From positions 4,464,001 to 4,528,000 of the forward strand of contig NZ_JAFBCJ010000001.1 of assembly GCF_016907675.1 (NCBI RefSeq): a stretch of 64,000 bases of DNA, in the 5' to 3' direction. The notes beneath the pieces were generated by a model. It was not told where the DNA came from, ran no database searches, and was given only the letters and a program-made list of their open reading frames with translations. The stretch comes from Geodermatophilus bullaregiensis (lineage in GTDB: Bacteria; Actinomycetota; Actinomycetes; Mycobacteriales; Geodermatophilaceae). A program made the position numbers and the translations under genes. Shown one piece after another: positions 17,551-25,982 of the stretch. Position 1 is the first letter of the stretch. Each line of letters opens with the position of its first letter.

Positions 17551-17590
17551 GGACGGCCCGGGTCCCCCGCGGGACCCGGGCCGTCGTCGT
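17551..17590 (-). terminator. Strong terminator-like hairpin after fadB
   Basis: CGGCCCGGGTCCC (17554-17566) and GGGACCCGGGCCG (17571-17583) form a perfect 13-bp stem around CCGC. A looser GACGACGG/CGTCGTCG pairing extends it. It lies downstream of the minus-strand fad operon and upstream of the next minus gene. Confidence 0.7.
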
Positions 17591-17622
17591 GCGGTGCGTG
17601 CACGTCCGCGGACGTGCACGGG

Positions 17623-19707
17623 TCATGCCGGGAGGCTGGCCACGCCCCTCGGCAGGAACCGCGAGCCGGTGACCCGCTCGGACACGCCCGCTCGATCCAG
17701 GTAGGCGGAGATCCCGCCCAGCCAGAAAGGCCAGCCGGCGCCCAGGACCATGCACAGGTCGATGTCCTGCACCGCCTGGACGACGCCCTCGTCGAGCATC
17801 AGCCGGATCTCCTGCGCCAGCGCCTCGACCGCCCGCTCGCGCACCTGCTCCTCGGTCAGGGGTGAGTCGCCGGAGTCGATGCCGGCGAGGTCGGGGTCCA
17901 CGACGCCCGGCTCGGAGTAGACGCTCGTCCTGCCCAGCTCGACCATCCTCCGCAGCCCCTCACCGACGGCGAACCGGTCGGGGAAGGCCTCGTGCATCCG
18001 CTCGGCCACGTGCAGCGCCACCGGCGGGCCGACGAGCGTCAGCAGCTCGAACGGTGTCATCGGCAGGCCCAGCGGGTCCAGCGCCCGGTCGGCCACGGCC
18101 ACCGGCGTCCCCTGCTCCACCGAGGCGGTGACCTCGCCGAGGAAGCGGGTGAGCAGCCGGTTGACCACGAACGCCGGGGCGTCGGCGACCAGCACGCACG
18201 ACTTCTTCAGCGCCTTGCCGACGGCGAAGGCGGTGGCCAGCGCGGCGTCGTCGGTCCGCTCGGCGCGCACCACCTCCAGCAGCGGCAGGACCGCCACGGG
18301 GTTGAAGAAGTGCAGGCCGACGACCCGCTCGGGGTGCTCGAGCTTGGCGGCCATCTCGGTCACCGACAGCGCCGAGGTGTTGGTGGCCAGCAAGCACTCG
18401 GCGGAGACGACGGCCTCCACCTCGGCGAACACCTGCTGCTTGACCGACATCTCCTCGAAGACGGCCTCGATGACGAGGTCGGCGTCGGCGAAGACGGACT
18501 TGTCCAACGAGCCGGTGACCAGGCCCGTGAGCCGGTTGAGGCGGTCGGGGGAGAGCCGGCCGCGGGTGGCCAGCTTCGCCAGCTCCCCGTGCACGTAGCC
18601 GACGCCCTTGTCCACGCGGGCCTGGTCGACGTCGGTGAGCACGACCGGCACCTCCAGCCGCCGCACGAACAGCAGCGCCAGCTGCGAGGCCATGAGCCCG
18701 GCGCCGACGACGCCGACCTTGGTGACCGTGCGGGCGAGCGACCTGTCCGGCGCGCCGGCCGGCCGCTTGGCGCGCTTGTTGACCAGGTCGAACGCGTACA
18801 GGCTCGCCCGCAGCTCGTCGCTCATCAGCAGGTCGGCCAGCGCCTCGTCCTCCGCGGCGGTGCCGGCGGTGAACGCCTCGCCGTCGACCCCGTGGCGGGC
18901 CAGGTCGAGCAGCTCGACGGCGCGCAGGGCGCCGGGGGAGGCGCCGCGCGTGCGGGCCGCGACGATGCCGCGGGCCCGCTCGATCGCGGCGTCCCAGCCC
19001 GAGGGGTCGACCTCGGGGCGCGGGACCGTCACGTCGCCGTTCAGGACCGCGGCGGCCCACTCCAGCGACCGCTCGAGGAAGTCGGCCGGCTCGAACAGCA
19101 CGTCGGCGATCCCCAGCTGCACCGCCCTCGGACCGGGGGTGACCCGGTTCTGCGCCAGGGCGTTCTCGACCACCACGGTGACCGCCGCCTCGATGCCGAT
19201 CAGGTCCGGCAGCAGCTGCGTGCCGCCCCAGCCGGGCACCAGGCCGAGGAACACCTCGGGGAACGCGACGACGGCGGTGCTCGCGATCGTGCGGTACGAG
19301 CAGTGCAGCGCCAGCTCCAGGCCGCCGCCGAGCGCCGCGCCGTTGACGAACGCGAACGTCGGGACGGTCGAGTCCTTGAGCCGGCGGAACACCCGGTGGC
19401 CGGTCGCGGCGATCTCCCGCGCGTCGGCCGCCGTGGCGATCGCCGGGACGCCGGAGAGGTCCGCTCCCACGGCGAAGACGAACGGCTTCCCGGTCACCGC
19501 GATGGCCGCCGGGGCGGGGGTGTGCGCGTCGATCCCGTCGAGCGCGGCGTCCAGCGACGCCAGCCCGCCGGGGCCGAAGGTGGACGGGCGCGTGTGGTCG
19601 TGCCCGTTGTCCAGCGTGACCAGGGCGATCTCGCCGGCCAGGCCGGGGAGTCGCAGGTACCGCACCTTGGCGGCGGTCACGACCTCGTTCTCGAAGACGG
19701 CGCTCAC
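17623..19707 (-). CDS. fadB: Fatty-acid oxidation multifunctional protein (enoyl-CoA hydratase / 3-hydroxyacyl-CoA dehydrogenase)
   Basis: 694 residues from GTG 19707, which overlaps the thiolase stop (GTGA). The N-terminal third is a crotonase fold, with FVFAVGADLSGV, and the oxyanion-hole stretch FVNGAALGGGLELALHCSYR. From about residue 335 follows an NAD-binding 3-hydroxyacyl-CoA dehydrogenase (VTKVGVVGAGLMASQLALLF), then LATNTSALSVTEMAAKLEHP and the catalytic-His region RVVGLHFFNPV, with two C-terminal helical domains. It carries out hydration and oxidation in beta-oxidation and should form a trifunctional-type complex with the thiolase encoded just upstream. Confidence 0.95.
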   Translation of the reverse strand: MSAVFENEVVTAAKVRYLRLPGLAGEIALVTLDNGHDHTRPSTFGPGGLASLDAALDGIDAHTPAPAAIAVTGKPFVFAVGADLSGVPAIATAADAREIAATGHRVFRRLKDSTVPTFAFVNGAALGGGLELALHCSYRTIASTAVVAFPEVFLGLVPGWGGTQLLPDLIGIEAAVTVVVENALAQNRVTPGPRAVQLGIADVLFEPADFLERSLEWAAAVLNGDVTVPRPEVDPSGWDAAIERARGIVAARTRGASPGALRAVELLDLARHGVDGEAFTAGTAAEDEALADLLMSDELRASLYAFDLVNKRAKRPAGAPDRSLARTVTKVGVVGAGLMASQLALLFVRRLEVPVVLTDVDQARVDKGVGYVHGELAKLATRGRLSPDRLNRLTGLVTGSLDKSVFADADLVIEAVFEEMSVKQQVFAEVEAVVSAECLLATNTSALSVTEMAAKLEHPERVVGLHFFNPVAVLPLLEVVRAERTDDAALATAFAVGKALKKSCVLVADAPAFVVNRLLTRFLGEVTASVEQGTPVAVADRALDPLGLPMTPFELLTLVGPPVALHVAERMHEAFPDRFAVGEGLRRMVELGRTSVYSEPGVVDPDLAGIDSGDSPLTEEQVRERAVEALAQEIRLMLDEGVVQAVQDIDLCMVLGAGWPFWLGGISAYLDRAGVSERVTGSRFLPRGVASLPA

Positions 19708-20909
19708 TTCGCGAGACCCTCCCAGGTCGGGTTCTCCCAGATGACGGTGGCGCCCATGCCCAGGCCCACGCACATGGCGGTCAGGCCGTAGCGGACGTCG
19801 GGCCGCTCGGCGAACTGGCGGGACAGCTGGGTCATCAGCCGGACGCCGGAGGAGGCGAGCGGGTGGCCGACGGCGATCGCGCCGCCCCACGGGTTGACCC
19901 GCTCGTCGTCGTCGGCGATGCCGAAGTGGTCGAGGAAGGCCAGCACCTGGACGGCGAAGGCCTCGTTGAGCTCGAACAGCCCGATGTCCTCGATGGTCAG
20001 GCCGGTGCGGGCCAGCGCGCGCTCGGTCGACGGGACGGGACCGACGCCCATGACCTCGGGCTCGACGCCGACGAAGCCGTAGCCGACCAGCCGCATCCCG
20101 ACGTGCAGACCGAGCTCGAGCGCGACCTCCTCGGCGGCGAGCAGGCAGCCGGTGGCGCCGTCGTTGAGGCCGGCCGCGTTGCCCGCGGTCACGTTGCCGT
20201 GCGGGCGGAACGGCGTCTTCAGCGTCGCCAGGCCCTCGAGGGTGGTGTTCGGCCGCGGCGGCTCGTCGACGGTGGCCAGCCCCCATCCCTGCTCGGCGCT
20301 GCGCGTGGAGACGGTCACCAGCTCCGGGCCGATCTGCCCGTTGGCGACGGCCTTGGCGTACTTCTGCTGGCTGGCCAGGGCGAAGGCGTCGGCCCGCTCC
20401 CTGGTCAGGTGCGGGAAGCGGTCGTGCAGGTTCTCGGCGGTGGAGCCCATGACCAGCGCGGAGCCGTCCACCAGCTCCTCGCTGAAGAACCGCGGGTTGG
20501 GGTCGGCGCCCTCGCCCATCGGGTGACGGCCCATGTGCTCGACCCCGCCGGCGATGGCGACGTCGTAGGCGCCGAAGGCGATGCCCGACGCGGTGGTGGT
20601 GACGGCGGTCATCGCGCCGGCGCACATGCGGTCGATCGCGAAGCCGGGGACCGACGTCGGGAGCCCGGCCAGCAGCGCGGCGGTGCGGCCGATGGTCAGG
20701 CCCTGGTCGCCGATCTGGGTGGTGGCCGCGATCGCCACCTCGTCGACGCGCTCGGCCGGCAGCGCCGGGTTGCGGCGCATCAGCTCGCGGATCACGCGCA
20801 CGACGAGGTCGTCGGCGCGGGTCTCGGCGTAGACGCCCTTCGGGCCGGCCTTGCCGAAGGGGGTGCGCACGCCGTCGACGAAGACGACCTCACGCAGCGA
20901 GCGGGACAT
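19704..20909 (-). CDS. fadA: Acetyl-CoA C-acyltransferase (thiolase)
   Basis: 401 residues from ATG 20909, with GGAGG seven bases upstream. The acylated cysteine is in FAIDRMCAGAMTAV at about 93, and the C-terminal motifs NEAFAVQ, GGAIAVGHPLASSG and MCVGLGMGAT carry the catalytic His and second Cys. It cleaves 3-ketoacyl-CoA in the last step of beta-oxidation. The VSTRS, PRPNTTLEGLATLKTPF and GNAAGLNDGAT stretches are those of degradative (class I) thiolases. It is the first gene of a two-gene operon with fadB, and two palindromic operator-like sites lie 21-67 bp upstream of the start. Confidence 0.95.
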   Translation of the reverse strand: MSRSLREVVFVDGVRTPFGKAGPKGVYAETRADDLVVRVIRELMRRNPALPAERVDEVAIAATTQIGDQGLTIGRTAALLAGLPTSVPGFAIDRMCAGAMTAVTTTASGIAFGAYDVAIAGGVEHMGRHPMGEGADPNPRFFSEELVDGSALVMGSTAENLHDRFPHLTRERADAFALASQQKYAKAVANGQIGPELVTVSTRSAEQGWGLATVDEPPRPNTTLEGLATLKTPFRPHGNVTAGNAAGLNDGATGCLLAAEEVALELGLHVGMRLVGYGFVGVEPEVMGVGPVPSTERALARTGLTIEDIGLFELNEAFAVQVLAFLDHFGIADDDERVNPWGGAIAVGHPLASSGVRLMTQLSRQFAERPDVRYGLTAMCVGLGMGATVIWENPTWEGLAK

Positions 20910-20929
20910 GGGACCTCCGCAGCAGTTCG

Positions 20930-20976
20930 GTACCGGCCGGTACGGCACGGCGCCGTCCAAGTTACCCGCCGGTAAC
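20930..20976. promoter_or_regulatory. Two operator-like palindromes upstream of fadAB
   Basis: GTACCGGCCGGTAC (20930-20943) is a perfect 14-bp palindrome, and GTTACCCGCCGGTAAC (20961-20976) is a 16-bp palindrome with GTTACC/GGTAAC arms. Both contain TACC/GGTA half-sites, and their centres are about 32 bp apart (three helical turns). The pattern suits a TetR-family fatty-acid regulator that is not encoded in this window. Confidence 0.55.
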
Positions 20977-21088
20977 CCGACATCCAAGCCGACCCGACCC
21001 GGCAGGGGCAGGACGCGCCGTGGTGCCGGTCGGCCGGTCGGGCGACGCTCGGAGGAGGTCACGGTCCGGCAACGTCCGGGACCGGGGC

Positions 21089-21118
21089 TTGCACACCGTG
21101 TGACACAGCGCGCATATT
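21089..21118 (+). promoter_or_regulatory. Promoter of the xylose-type ABC operon
   Basis: TTGCAC (21089-21094), 18 bases, CATATT (21113-21118): a good housekeeping-type promoter. Overlapping the -35 box is an 11-bp palindrome, CACAC-C-GTGTG (21092-21102), that could bind a repressor. Confidence 0.5.
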
Positions 21119-21163
21119 GGCCGCCGCACTTCTGCGCATTCCCGACAGAACGGTGGACCCCAC

Positions 21164-22273
21164 ATGGCGCGACGGCGCACCATCATGACGGCCCTCGCGG
21201 CCTCCCTCGTCTTCAGCCTCGCCGCGTGTGGCGGCGACAGCGGCGGCGGCGACACCGGTGGCGGTGGCGGCGGCGAGGGTGGCGGCGAGGCCGCCGGCCG
21301 GGTCGGCGTGATCCTCCCCGACACCGAGTCCTCGGTGCGGTGGGAGAACTTCGACCGCCCGTACCTCGAGGCGGCCTTCGAGGAGGCCGGTGTCGAGGCC
21401 GACATCCAGAACGCCGAGGGCGACGCCCAGCGGCAGGCGACCATCGCCGAGCAGATGATCACCGAGGGCGCCACCGTCCTCGCGATCGTCAACCTCGACT
21501 CGGCCTCGGGTGCGCAGATCCAGGAGCAGGCCGCCAACGAGGGCGTCCGGACGATCGACTACGACCGGCTGACCCTGGGTGGGTCCGCGGAGTACTACGT
21601 CTCCTTCGACAACACCGAGGTCGGCCGGCTCCAGGGCCAGGGCCTGCAGCAGTGCCTGGAGGCCAACGGGGTCACCGAGGGCAACATCGCCTTCCTCAAC
21701 GGCTCGCCGGACGACAACAACGCGACGCTGTTCTCGTCGGGTGCCCACGAGGTGCTCGACCCGCTGACGCAGTACACGCAGGTGGCCGAGCAGGCGGTCC
21801 CGGACTGGGACAACCAGGAGGCGGCGACGATCTTCGAGCAGATGTACACCCAGGCGGGCGGTGACATCGCCGGCGTGGTGGCCGCCAACGACGGCCTGGC
21901 CAACTCGGTGATCCAGATCCTCGGGCGCAACAACGCCGCCGGCCAGTCCAACGTGACCGGTCAGGACGCCAGCGTCGAGGGCCTGCAGAACATCCTCGCC
22001 GGCGACCAGTGCATGACGGTCTACAAGTCCGTCCGCGAGGAGGCCAACGCGCTCGCCGAGCTGGCCGTCGCGCTGATCAACGGCGAGGAGGGCGAGACCA
22101 CCGGCACCGTGGAGGACACCGAGGGCGGCCGTGACGTCCCGTCGGTCCTGCTCACGCCGGTCTCGATCTTCCGCGACAACGTCAAGGACGTCGTCGACGA
22201 CGAGTTCGTCAGCGCCGAGGAGCTCTGCACCGGCGAGTTCGCCGCCGCGTGCGAGGAGCTCGGGATCGAGTAG
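21164..22273 (+). CDS. Xylose-type ABC transporter substrate-binding lipoprotein
   Basis: 369 residues. A lipoprotein signal peptide (hydrophobic ALAASLVFSL, lipobox LAAC at about residue 22) is followed by a Gly/Asp/Glu-rich linker. The mature part is a periplasmic-binding-protein type I fold, of the XylF/ChvE kind: RVGVILPDTESSVRWENFDR, ITEGATVLAIVNLDS, GVRTIDYDRLTLGG, GVVAANDGLANSVI, and NVTGQDASVEGLQNILAGDQ. It would bind a monosaccharide, with xylose the best guess from the EAN.ND/VTGQDA pattern. It is the first gene of an operon with an ATPase and a permease. Confidence 0.9.
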   Translation: MARRRTIMTALAASLVFSLAACGGDSGGGDTGGGGGGEGGGEAAGRVGVILPDTESSVRWENFDRPYLEAAFEEAGVEADIQNAEGDAQRQATIAEQMITEGATVLAIVNLDSASGAQIQEQAANEGVRTIDYDRLTLGGSAEYYVSFDNTEVGRLQGQGLQQCLEANGVTEGNIAFLNGSPDDNNATLFSSGAHEVLDPLTQYTQVAEQAVPDWDNQEAATIFEQMYTQAGGDIAGVVAANDGLANSVIQILGRNNAAGQSNVTGQDASVEGLQNILAGDQCMTVYKSVREEANALAELAVALINGEEGETTGTVEDTEGGRDVPSVLLTPVSIFRDNVKDVVDDEFVSAEELCTGEFAAACEELGIE

Positions 22274-22279
22274 TGGTCA

Positions 22280-22320
22280 GCAGCCGCCGGGGCGCCGATG
22301 ATGGGCGCCCCGGCGGCTGC
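22280..22320 (+). promoter_or_regulatory. Intercistronic hairpin between binding protein and ATPase genes
   Basis: GCAGCCGCCGGGGCGCC (22280-22296) pairs perfectly over 17 bp with 22304-22320, around a 7-nt loop, six bases after the binding-protein stop. A hairpin here typically limits read-through or protects the upstream mRNA, so that more binding protein is made than ATPase and permease. Confidence 0.65.
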
Positions 22321-22357
22321 TGCCGCAGCCCCCGCCAGCACGACCGAGAGGCCCGGT

Positions 22358-23164
22358 GTGTCCGCACCCGACGACCGTCCCCAGGACGGCACCCCCACCC
22401 TGGAGCTCCGCGGCGTCAACAAGAGCTTCGGTGCCATCCAGGTCCTGCACGACGTGCACATGAAGGTCTACCCCGGCCAGGTCACCGCGCTGGTCGGCGA
22501 CAACGGCGCGGGCAAGAGCACGCTCATCAAGTCCATCGCCGGCATCCACGCCATCGACTCCGGCGAGCTCGTCTTCGAGGGCCGGCCGGTCACGGTCACC
22601 GGCCCGCGCGACGCCGCGGCGCTCGGCATCGAGATCGTCTACCAGGACCTCGCCCTGGCCGACAACCTCGACGTCGTCCAGAACATGTTCCTCGGCCGCG
22701 AGCGCAAGAACGGCATCCTCCTCGACGAGACGTCCATGGAGGAGGCGGCCCGGGACACGCTCAGCAAGCTCTCCGTGCGGACGCTGAAGTCCGTCCGCCA
22801 GCTGGTCTCCAGCCTCTCCGGTGGACAGCGCCAGACGGTCGCCATCGCCAAGGCCGTGCTGTGGGAGTCCAAGCTGGTCGTCCTCGACGAGCCGACCGCC
22901 GCCCTCGGCGTCGCGCAGACCCGGCAGGTGCTCGACCTGGTCCGGCGGCTGGCCGACACCGGCCACGCGGTGGTCTTCATCAGCCACAACATGGTCGACG
23001 TCTTCGAGGTCTCCGACCGGGTCGCGGCCCTGTACCTGGGCCGGATGGCGGCCGACGTCCCCATCTCCCAGGTCGACCGTCCCCAGGTCATCGAGCTCAT
23101 CACGGCGGGCCGGTCGGGCGACCTCGGCATCGCCCCCGCCGACGTCGCGGCTGTGGAGGTCTGA
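22358..23164 (+). CDS. Sugar ABC transporter ATP-binding protein (single ATPase domain)
   Basis: 268 residues from GTG 22358, chosen because GAGAGG lies six bases upstream; the frame also opens at 22298, inside the intercistronic hairpin. It is a complete single ABC domain: Walker A GDNGAGKST at about 48, Q-loop YQDLAL, signature LSGGQRQ at about 157, Walker B LVVLDEPTAALG, and a H-loop in FISHNM. CUT2 sugar importers often have one double ATPase, but XylG-like and actinobacterial forms with one domain are common and would act as a homodimer. Confidence 0.92.
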   Translation: MSAPDDRPQDGTPTLELRGVNKSFGAIQVLHDVHMKVYPGQVTALVGDNGAGKSTLIKSIAGIHAIDSGELVFEGRPVTVTGPRDAAALGIEIVYQDLALADNLDVVQNMFLGRERKNGILLDETSMEEAARDTLSKLSVRTLKSVRQLVSSLSGGQRQTVAIAKAVLWESKLVVLDEPTAALGVAQTRQVLDLVRRLADTGHAVVFISHNMVDVFEVSDRVAALYLGRMAADVPISQVDRPQVIELITAGRSGDLGIAPADVAAVEV

Positions 23165-23167
23165 GCG

Positions 23168-24454
23168 ATGTCCAGCACGATCTCCGCGCCGACCAGCGCG
23201 CAGGAGCCCGGCGGGGCGCCGTCGGGCTTCGAGGCCGACCGCAGCGCGGACTCCCTCGGCGCGACGGTCCGGGCCTACGTCGACCGCGTCCGGGGCGGCG
23301 ACCTGGGGGCGCTGCCGGCCATCCTCGGCATCGTCGTCCTCGGCCTGCTGTTCTTCGCACTGCGGCCCGAGACGTTCCTGACCCCGCGCAACATGGCCAA
23401 CCTGGCCGACCAGGCGGCCCCGATCATCATCCTGGCGATGGGGCTGGTCTTCATCCTGCTGCTGGGCGAGATCGACCTGTCCGCCGGCGTGGTCAGCGGC
23501 GTCTGCGCCGCGGTCATGGCCAAGCTGCTCGCCGACGCCGGTGTGCCGTGGTACGTCTCGGTGGCGGCAGCCATCGTCACCGGCGTGGTCATCGGGCTGT
23601 TCACCGGCAGCCTCGTCGGCATGATCGGCATCCCGTCGTTCGTCGTCACGCTCGCGCTCTTCCTGGGCTGGCAGGGCTTCACGCTGCGGCTGATCGGCGA
23701 GGGTGGCACGGTCCCGGTGCGCGACCCGGTGATCTCGGCGATCAGCGACAGGAACCTCCCGGTCGTCCTCGGCTGGGTCCTCGCCCTGCTGGTCATCGCC
23801 GCGTACGCCGCGCTGCAGCTCAACCGGTTCCGCGTCCAGCGCGCCCGGGGGCTCGCGCACTCCCCGCTCGCCGTGGTGCTCGTGCGGATCGGCGTGATCG
23901 CCGCCGTCGTCGTCGTGGTGACGGCGGTGCTGAGCGTCGACCGCGCCCCGGCCGTCGGTGTGGTGCTCGCCGGGATCCCGTACGCCATCCCGCTCGTGGT
24001 CGTCCTGCTGCTGTTCCTGACCTTCGTGCTCGGCCGCACGAGCTTCGGCCGGCACGTCTACGCGGTCGGCGGCAACGCCGAGGCGGCCCGGCGGGCCGGC
24101 ATCAACGTCACCCGGATCAAGGTGTCCGTGTTCGTCATCGGCTCGACCCTGGCGGCGATCAGCGGCATCGTCGCGGCCGCCCGACTCGGCTCGGTGGCGC
24201 CGGGGTCCGGCGGCGGCAACACGCTGCTCTACGCCGTGGGCGCCGCGGTCATCGGTGGCACCAGCCTGTTCGGCGGCCGGGGACGGGTGCGTGACGCCGT
24301 CCTCGGTGGCCTGGTCGTGGCGATCATCGCCAACGGCCTCGGTCTGCTCGGCACCGAGGCGTACCTCAACTTCATCATCACCGGTGGAGTGCTGCTGCTG
24401 GCCGCGAGCGTCGACGCGCTGGCCCGCCGGCGGGCGGCCGCGACGGGTCACTGA
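23168..24454 (+). CDS. Sugar ABC transporter permease (XylH/RbsC family)
   Basis: 428 residues from ATG 23168, three bases after the ATPase stop. A hydrophilic N-terminus (about 55 residues) precedes ten or so membrane segments, such as LPAILGIVVLGLLFFAL and PIIILAMGLVFILLLGEIDL. The EIDLS motif and the later GRHVYAVGGNAEAARRAGIN coupling loop are hallmarks of CUT2/BPD_transp_2 permeases. It would form a homodimeric channel with the preceding binding protein and ATPase. The palindromic element C begins directly after its TGA. Confidence 0.93.
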   Translation: MSSTISAPTSAQEPGGAPSGFEADRSADSLGATVRAYVDRVRGGDLGALPAILGIVVLGLLFFALRPETFLTPRNMANLADQAAPIIILAMGLVFILLLGEIDLSAGVVSGVCAAVMAKLLADAGVPWYVSVAAAIVTGVVIGLFTGSLVGMIGIPSFVVTLALFLGWQGFTLRLIGEGGTVPVRDPVISAISDRNLPVVLGWVLALLVIAAYAALQLNRFRVQRARGLAHSPLAVVLVRIGVIAAVVVVVTAVLSVDRAPAVGVVLAGIPYAIPLVVVLLLFLTFVLGRTSFGRHVYAVGGNAEAARRAGINVTRIKVSVFVIGSTLAAISGIVAAARLGSVAPGSGGGNTLLYAVGAAVIGGTSLFGGRGRVRDAVLGGLVVAIIANGLGLLGTEAYLNFIITGGVLLLAASVDALARRRAAATGH

Positions 24455-24512
24455 AAGGACCACCCTTCCCCCCATGCCTCGCAGGCTCGGCGCGGGACCC
24501 TGGAGGGTGGCC
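24455..24512 (+). repeat. Palindromic 3'-end element, copy C
   Basis: 58 bp beginning on the base after the permease stop: AAGGACCACCCTTCC, closing with GGAGGGTGGCC. Outer arms CCACCCT/AGGGTGG and inner GCC/GGC pair. Compared with copy B, changes at element positions 8 and 54, and at 10 and 52, are compensating base-pair swaps. Confidence 0.75.
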
Positions 24513-24526
24513 GTTCCAGTCCGTCA

Positions 24527-24564
24527 CCAGGGGTGACCCCGGCTCACGCCGGGGCCACCCCTGG
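24527..24564. terminator. Bidirectional terminator hairpin
   Basis: CCAGGGGTG-A-CCCCGGC (24527-24543), loop TCAC, then GCCGGGG-C-CACCCCTGG (24548-24564): a 16-pair stem with one internal mismatch. It lies between the ABC operon and the convergent RNase D gene and can serve both. Confidence 0.8.
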
Positions 24565-24569
24565 GTCGT

Positions 24570-25868
24570 TCAGGCGCGGGTGACGGCGTCGGTGAGCAGG
24601 TCGCGGGTCAGCTCGACCTGCCACTCGCGGGCACCGCCGGCGCGCAGGGTCGCGGCCACGGTCTCGGGGTCGCGCGGCTCGGGCGGGATCCACACCAGCC
24701 GGCGCACGAGGTCGGGGGAGACCAGGTTCTCGACCGGCACCGAGTGCTTCTCCGACAGCTCGGCCAGCCCGGCCCGGGCGGCCTGCAGCCGGGTGGCCGC
24801 GGCGGGGTCGCGGTCGGCCCAGCGGTTCACCGGCGGCGGCCCCTCGCCCGGCCGGCTGTGCGGCGGCAGCTCCGCTTCCGGCAGCGCCCGCCCGCGGGCC
24901 AGGGCGCCGAACCAGGTGCCGACCAGCTTGCGGTTGGCCCGGCCGCGGAACACCGGCAGCTCGAGCAGCGCGCCCTCGGTCTGCGGGTCGGCCTGGACGG
25001 CGGAGACCATCGCCGAGTCGGGCAGCACCCGGCCGGGGGCGACGTCGCGCTTGCGGGCCAGGTCGTCGCGGGCCTGCCAGAGCGAGCGCAGCATGCCCAG
25101 CTGCCGCCGGTTGCGCAGCCCGTGCACCCCGGAGGTCCGGCGCCACGGGTCGGCCTTCGGCGCCGGCGGCCCGGCAGCCAGGACCGCCGCGAACTCCTGC
25201 CGCGCCCACTCCGTCTTGCCCTGCTCCTCCAGGAGCGCGGCCAGCGCGTCGCGCAGGTCGACGAGCACCTCGACGTCGAGCGCGGCGTAGACCAGCCACT
25301 CCTGCGGCAGCGGCCGGGTGCTCCAGTCGGCCGCCGAGTGGCCCTTCTGCAGCGAGAACCCGAGCAGCGACTCGACGACGGCGCCCAGGCCCACCCGCGG
25401 CAGCCCGGCCAGCCGCGCGGCCAGTTCGGTGTCGAAGACCCTCGCCGGCACCAGGCCGATCTCGGCCAGGCAGGGCAGGTCCTGGTTGGCCGCGTGCAGC
25501 ACCCACTCCGCGTCGGCGATCGCGGACTGCACCGCGGAGAGGTCCGGCAGCGGCACCGGGTCCACCAGCCCGGTGCCCGCGCCGGCGCGGCGCAGCTGCA
25601 CGAGGTAGGCCCGCTGGCCGTAGCGGTACCCCGAGGCGCGCTCGGCGTCGACCGCGACCGGCCCGGTCCCGGCACGCAGCGCGTCGGCGTAGTCCTCCAG
25701 TGCGGAGGAGGTCTCGATGACCGGGGGGAGGCCGTCGCGCGGCGCGAGGAGGGGGACCGGGACCGCGACGTCGTCGGGGGCGGTGTCCTCGAGGGCTGGG
25801 TCCTCGGGTGCAGGGTCCTCGGGGACCGTGTCCTCGGGGGTGGGGTCGGGCCGGGGGTCGGTGCTCAG
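24570..25868 (-). CDS. Ribonuclease D with HRDC domain
   Basis: About 432 residues. An N-terminal acidic, Pro-rich tail (about 45 residues) leads into the DEDD 3'-5' exonuclease domain: PVAVDAERASGYRYGQRAYL (first acidic pair), VLHAANQDLPCLAEIG, and the final motif LVYAALDVEVLVDL. An HRDC-like helical region follows (RRQLGMLRSLWQARDDLARK). The domain matches actinobacterial RNase D of similar length, which trims stable RNA 3' ends. The frame has no ATG or GTG before the exonuclease domain. The most likely start is CTG 25868, eight bases after GAGGTGG; starting at GTG 25601 would remove the first catalytic motif. Confidence 0.85.
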   Translation of the reverse strand: MSTDPRPDPTPEDTVPEDPAPEDPALEDTAPDDVAVPVPLLAPRDGLPPVIETSSALEDYADALRAGTGPVAVDAERASGYRYGQRAYLVQLRRAGAGTGLVDPVPLPDLSAVQSAIADAEWVLHAANQDLPCLAEIGLVPARVFDTELAARLAGLPRVGLGAVVESLLGFSLQKGHSAADWSTRPLPQEWLVYAALDVEVLVDLRDALAALLEEQGKTEWARQEFAAVLAAGPPAPKADPWRRTSGVHGLRNRRQLGMLRSLWQARDDLARKRDVAPGRVLPDSAMVSAVQADPQTEGALLELPVFRGRANRKLVGTWFGALARGRALPEAELPPHSRPGEGPPPVNRWADRDPAAATRLQAARAGLAELSEKHSVPVENLVSPDLVRRLVWIPPEPRDPETVAATLRAGGAREWQVELTRDLLTDAVTRA

Positions 25869-25982
25869 TTGCCGTCCACCTCATCGCCCGTGTCGTCCGT
25901 GCGTCCGCGGCCGGTCCCCCGGCCTCCGGGCGGTACGAGCCGGCCGGCGGGGACCCGGGGGAGTGCCCCCGCCCCTCCGATG

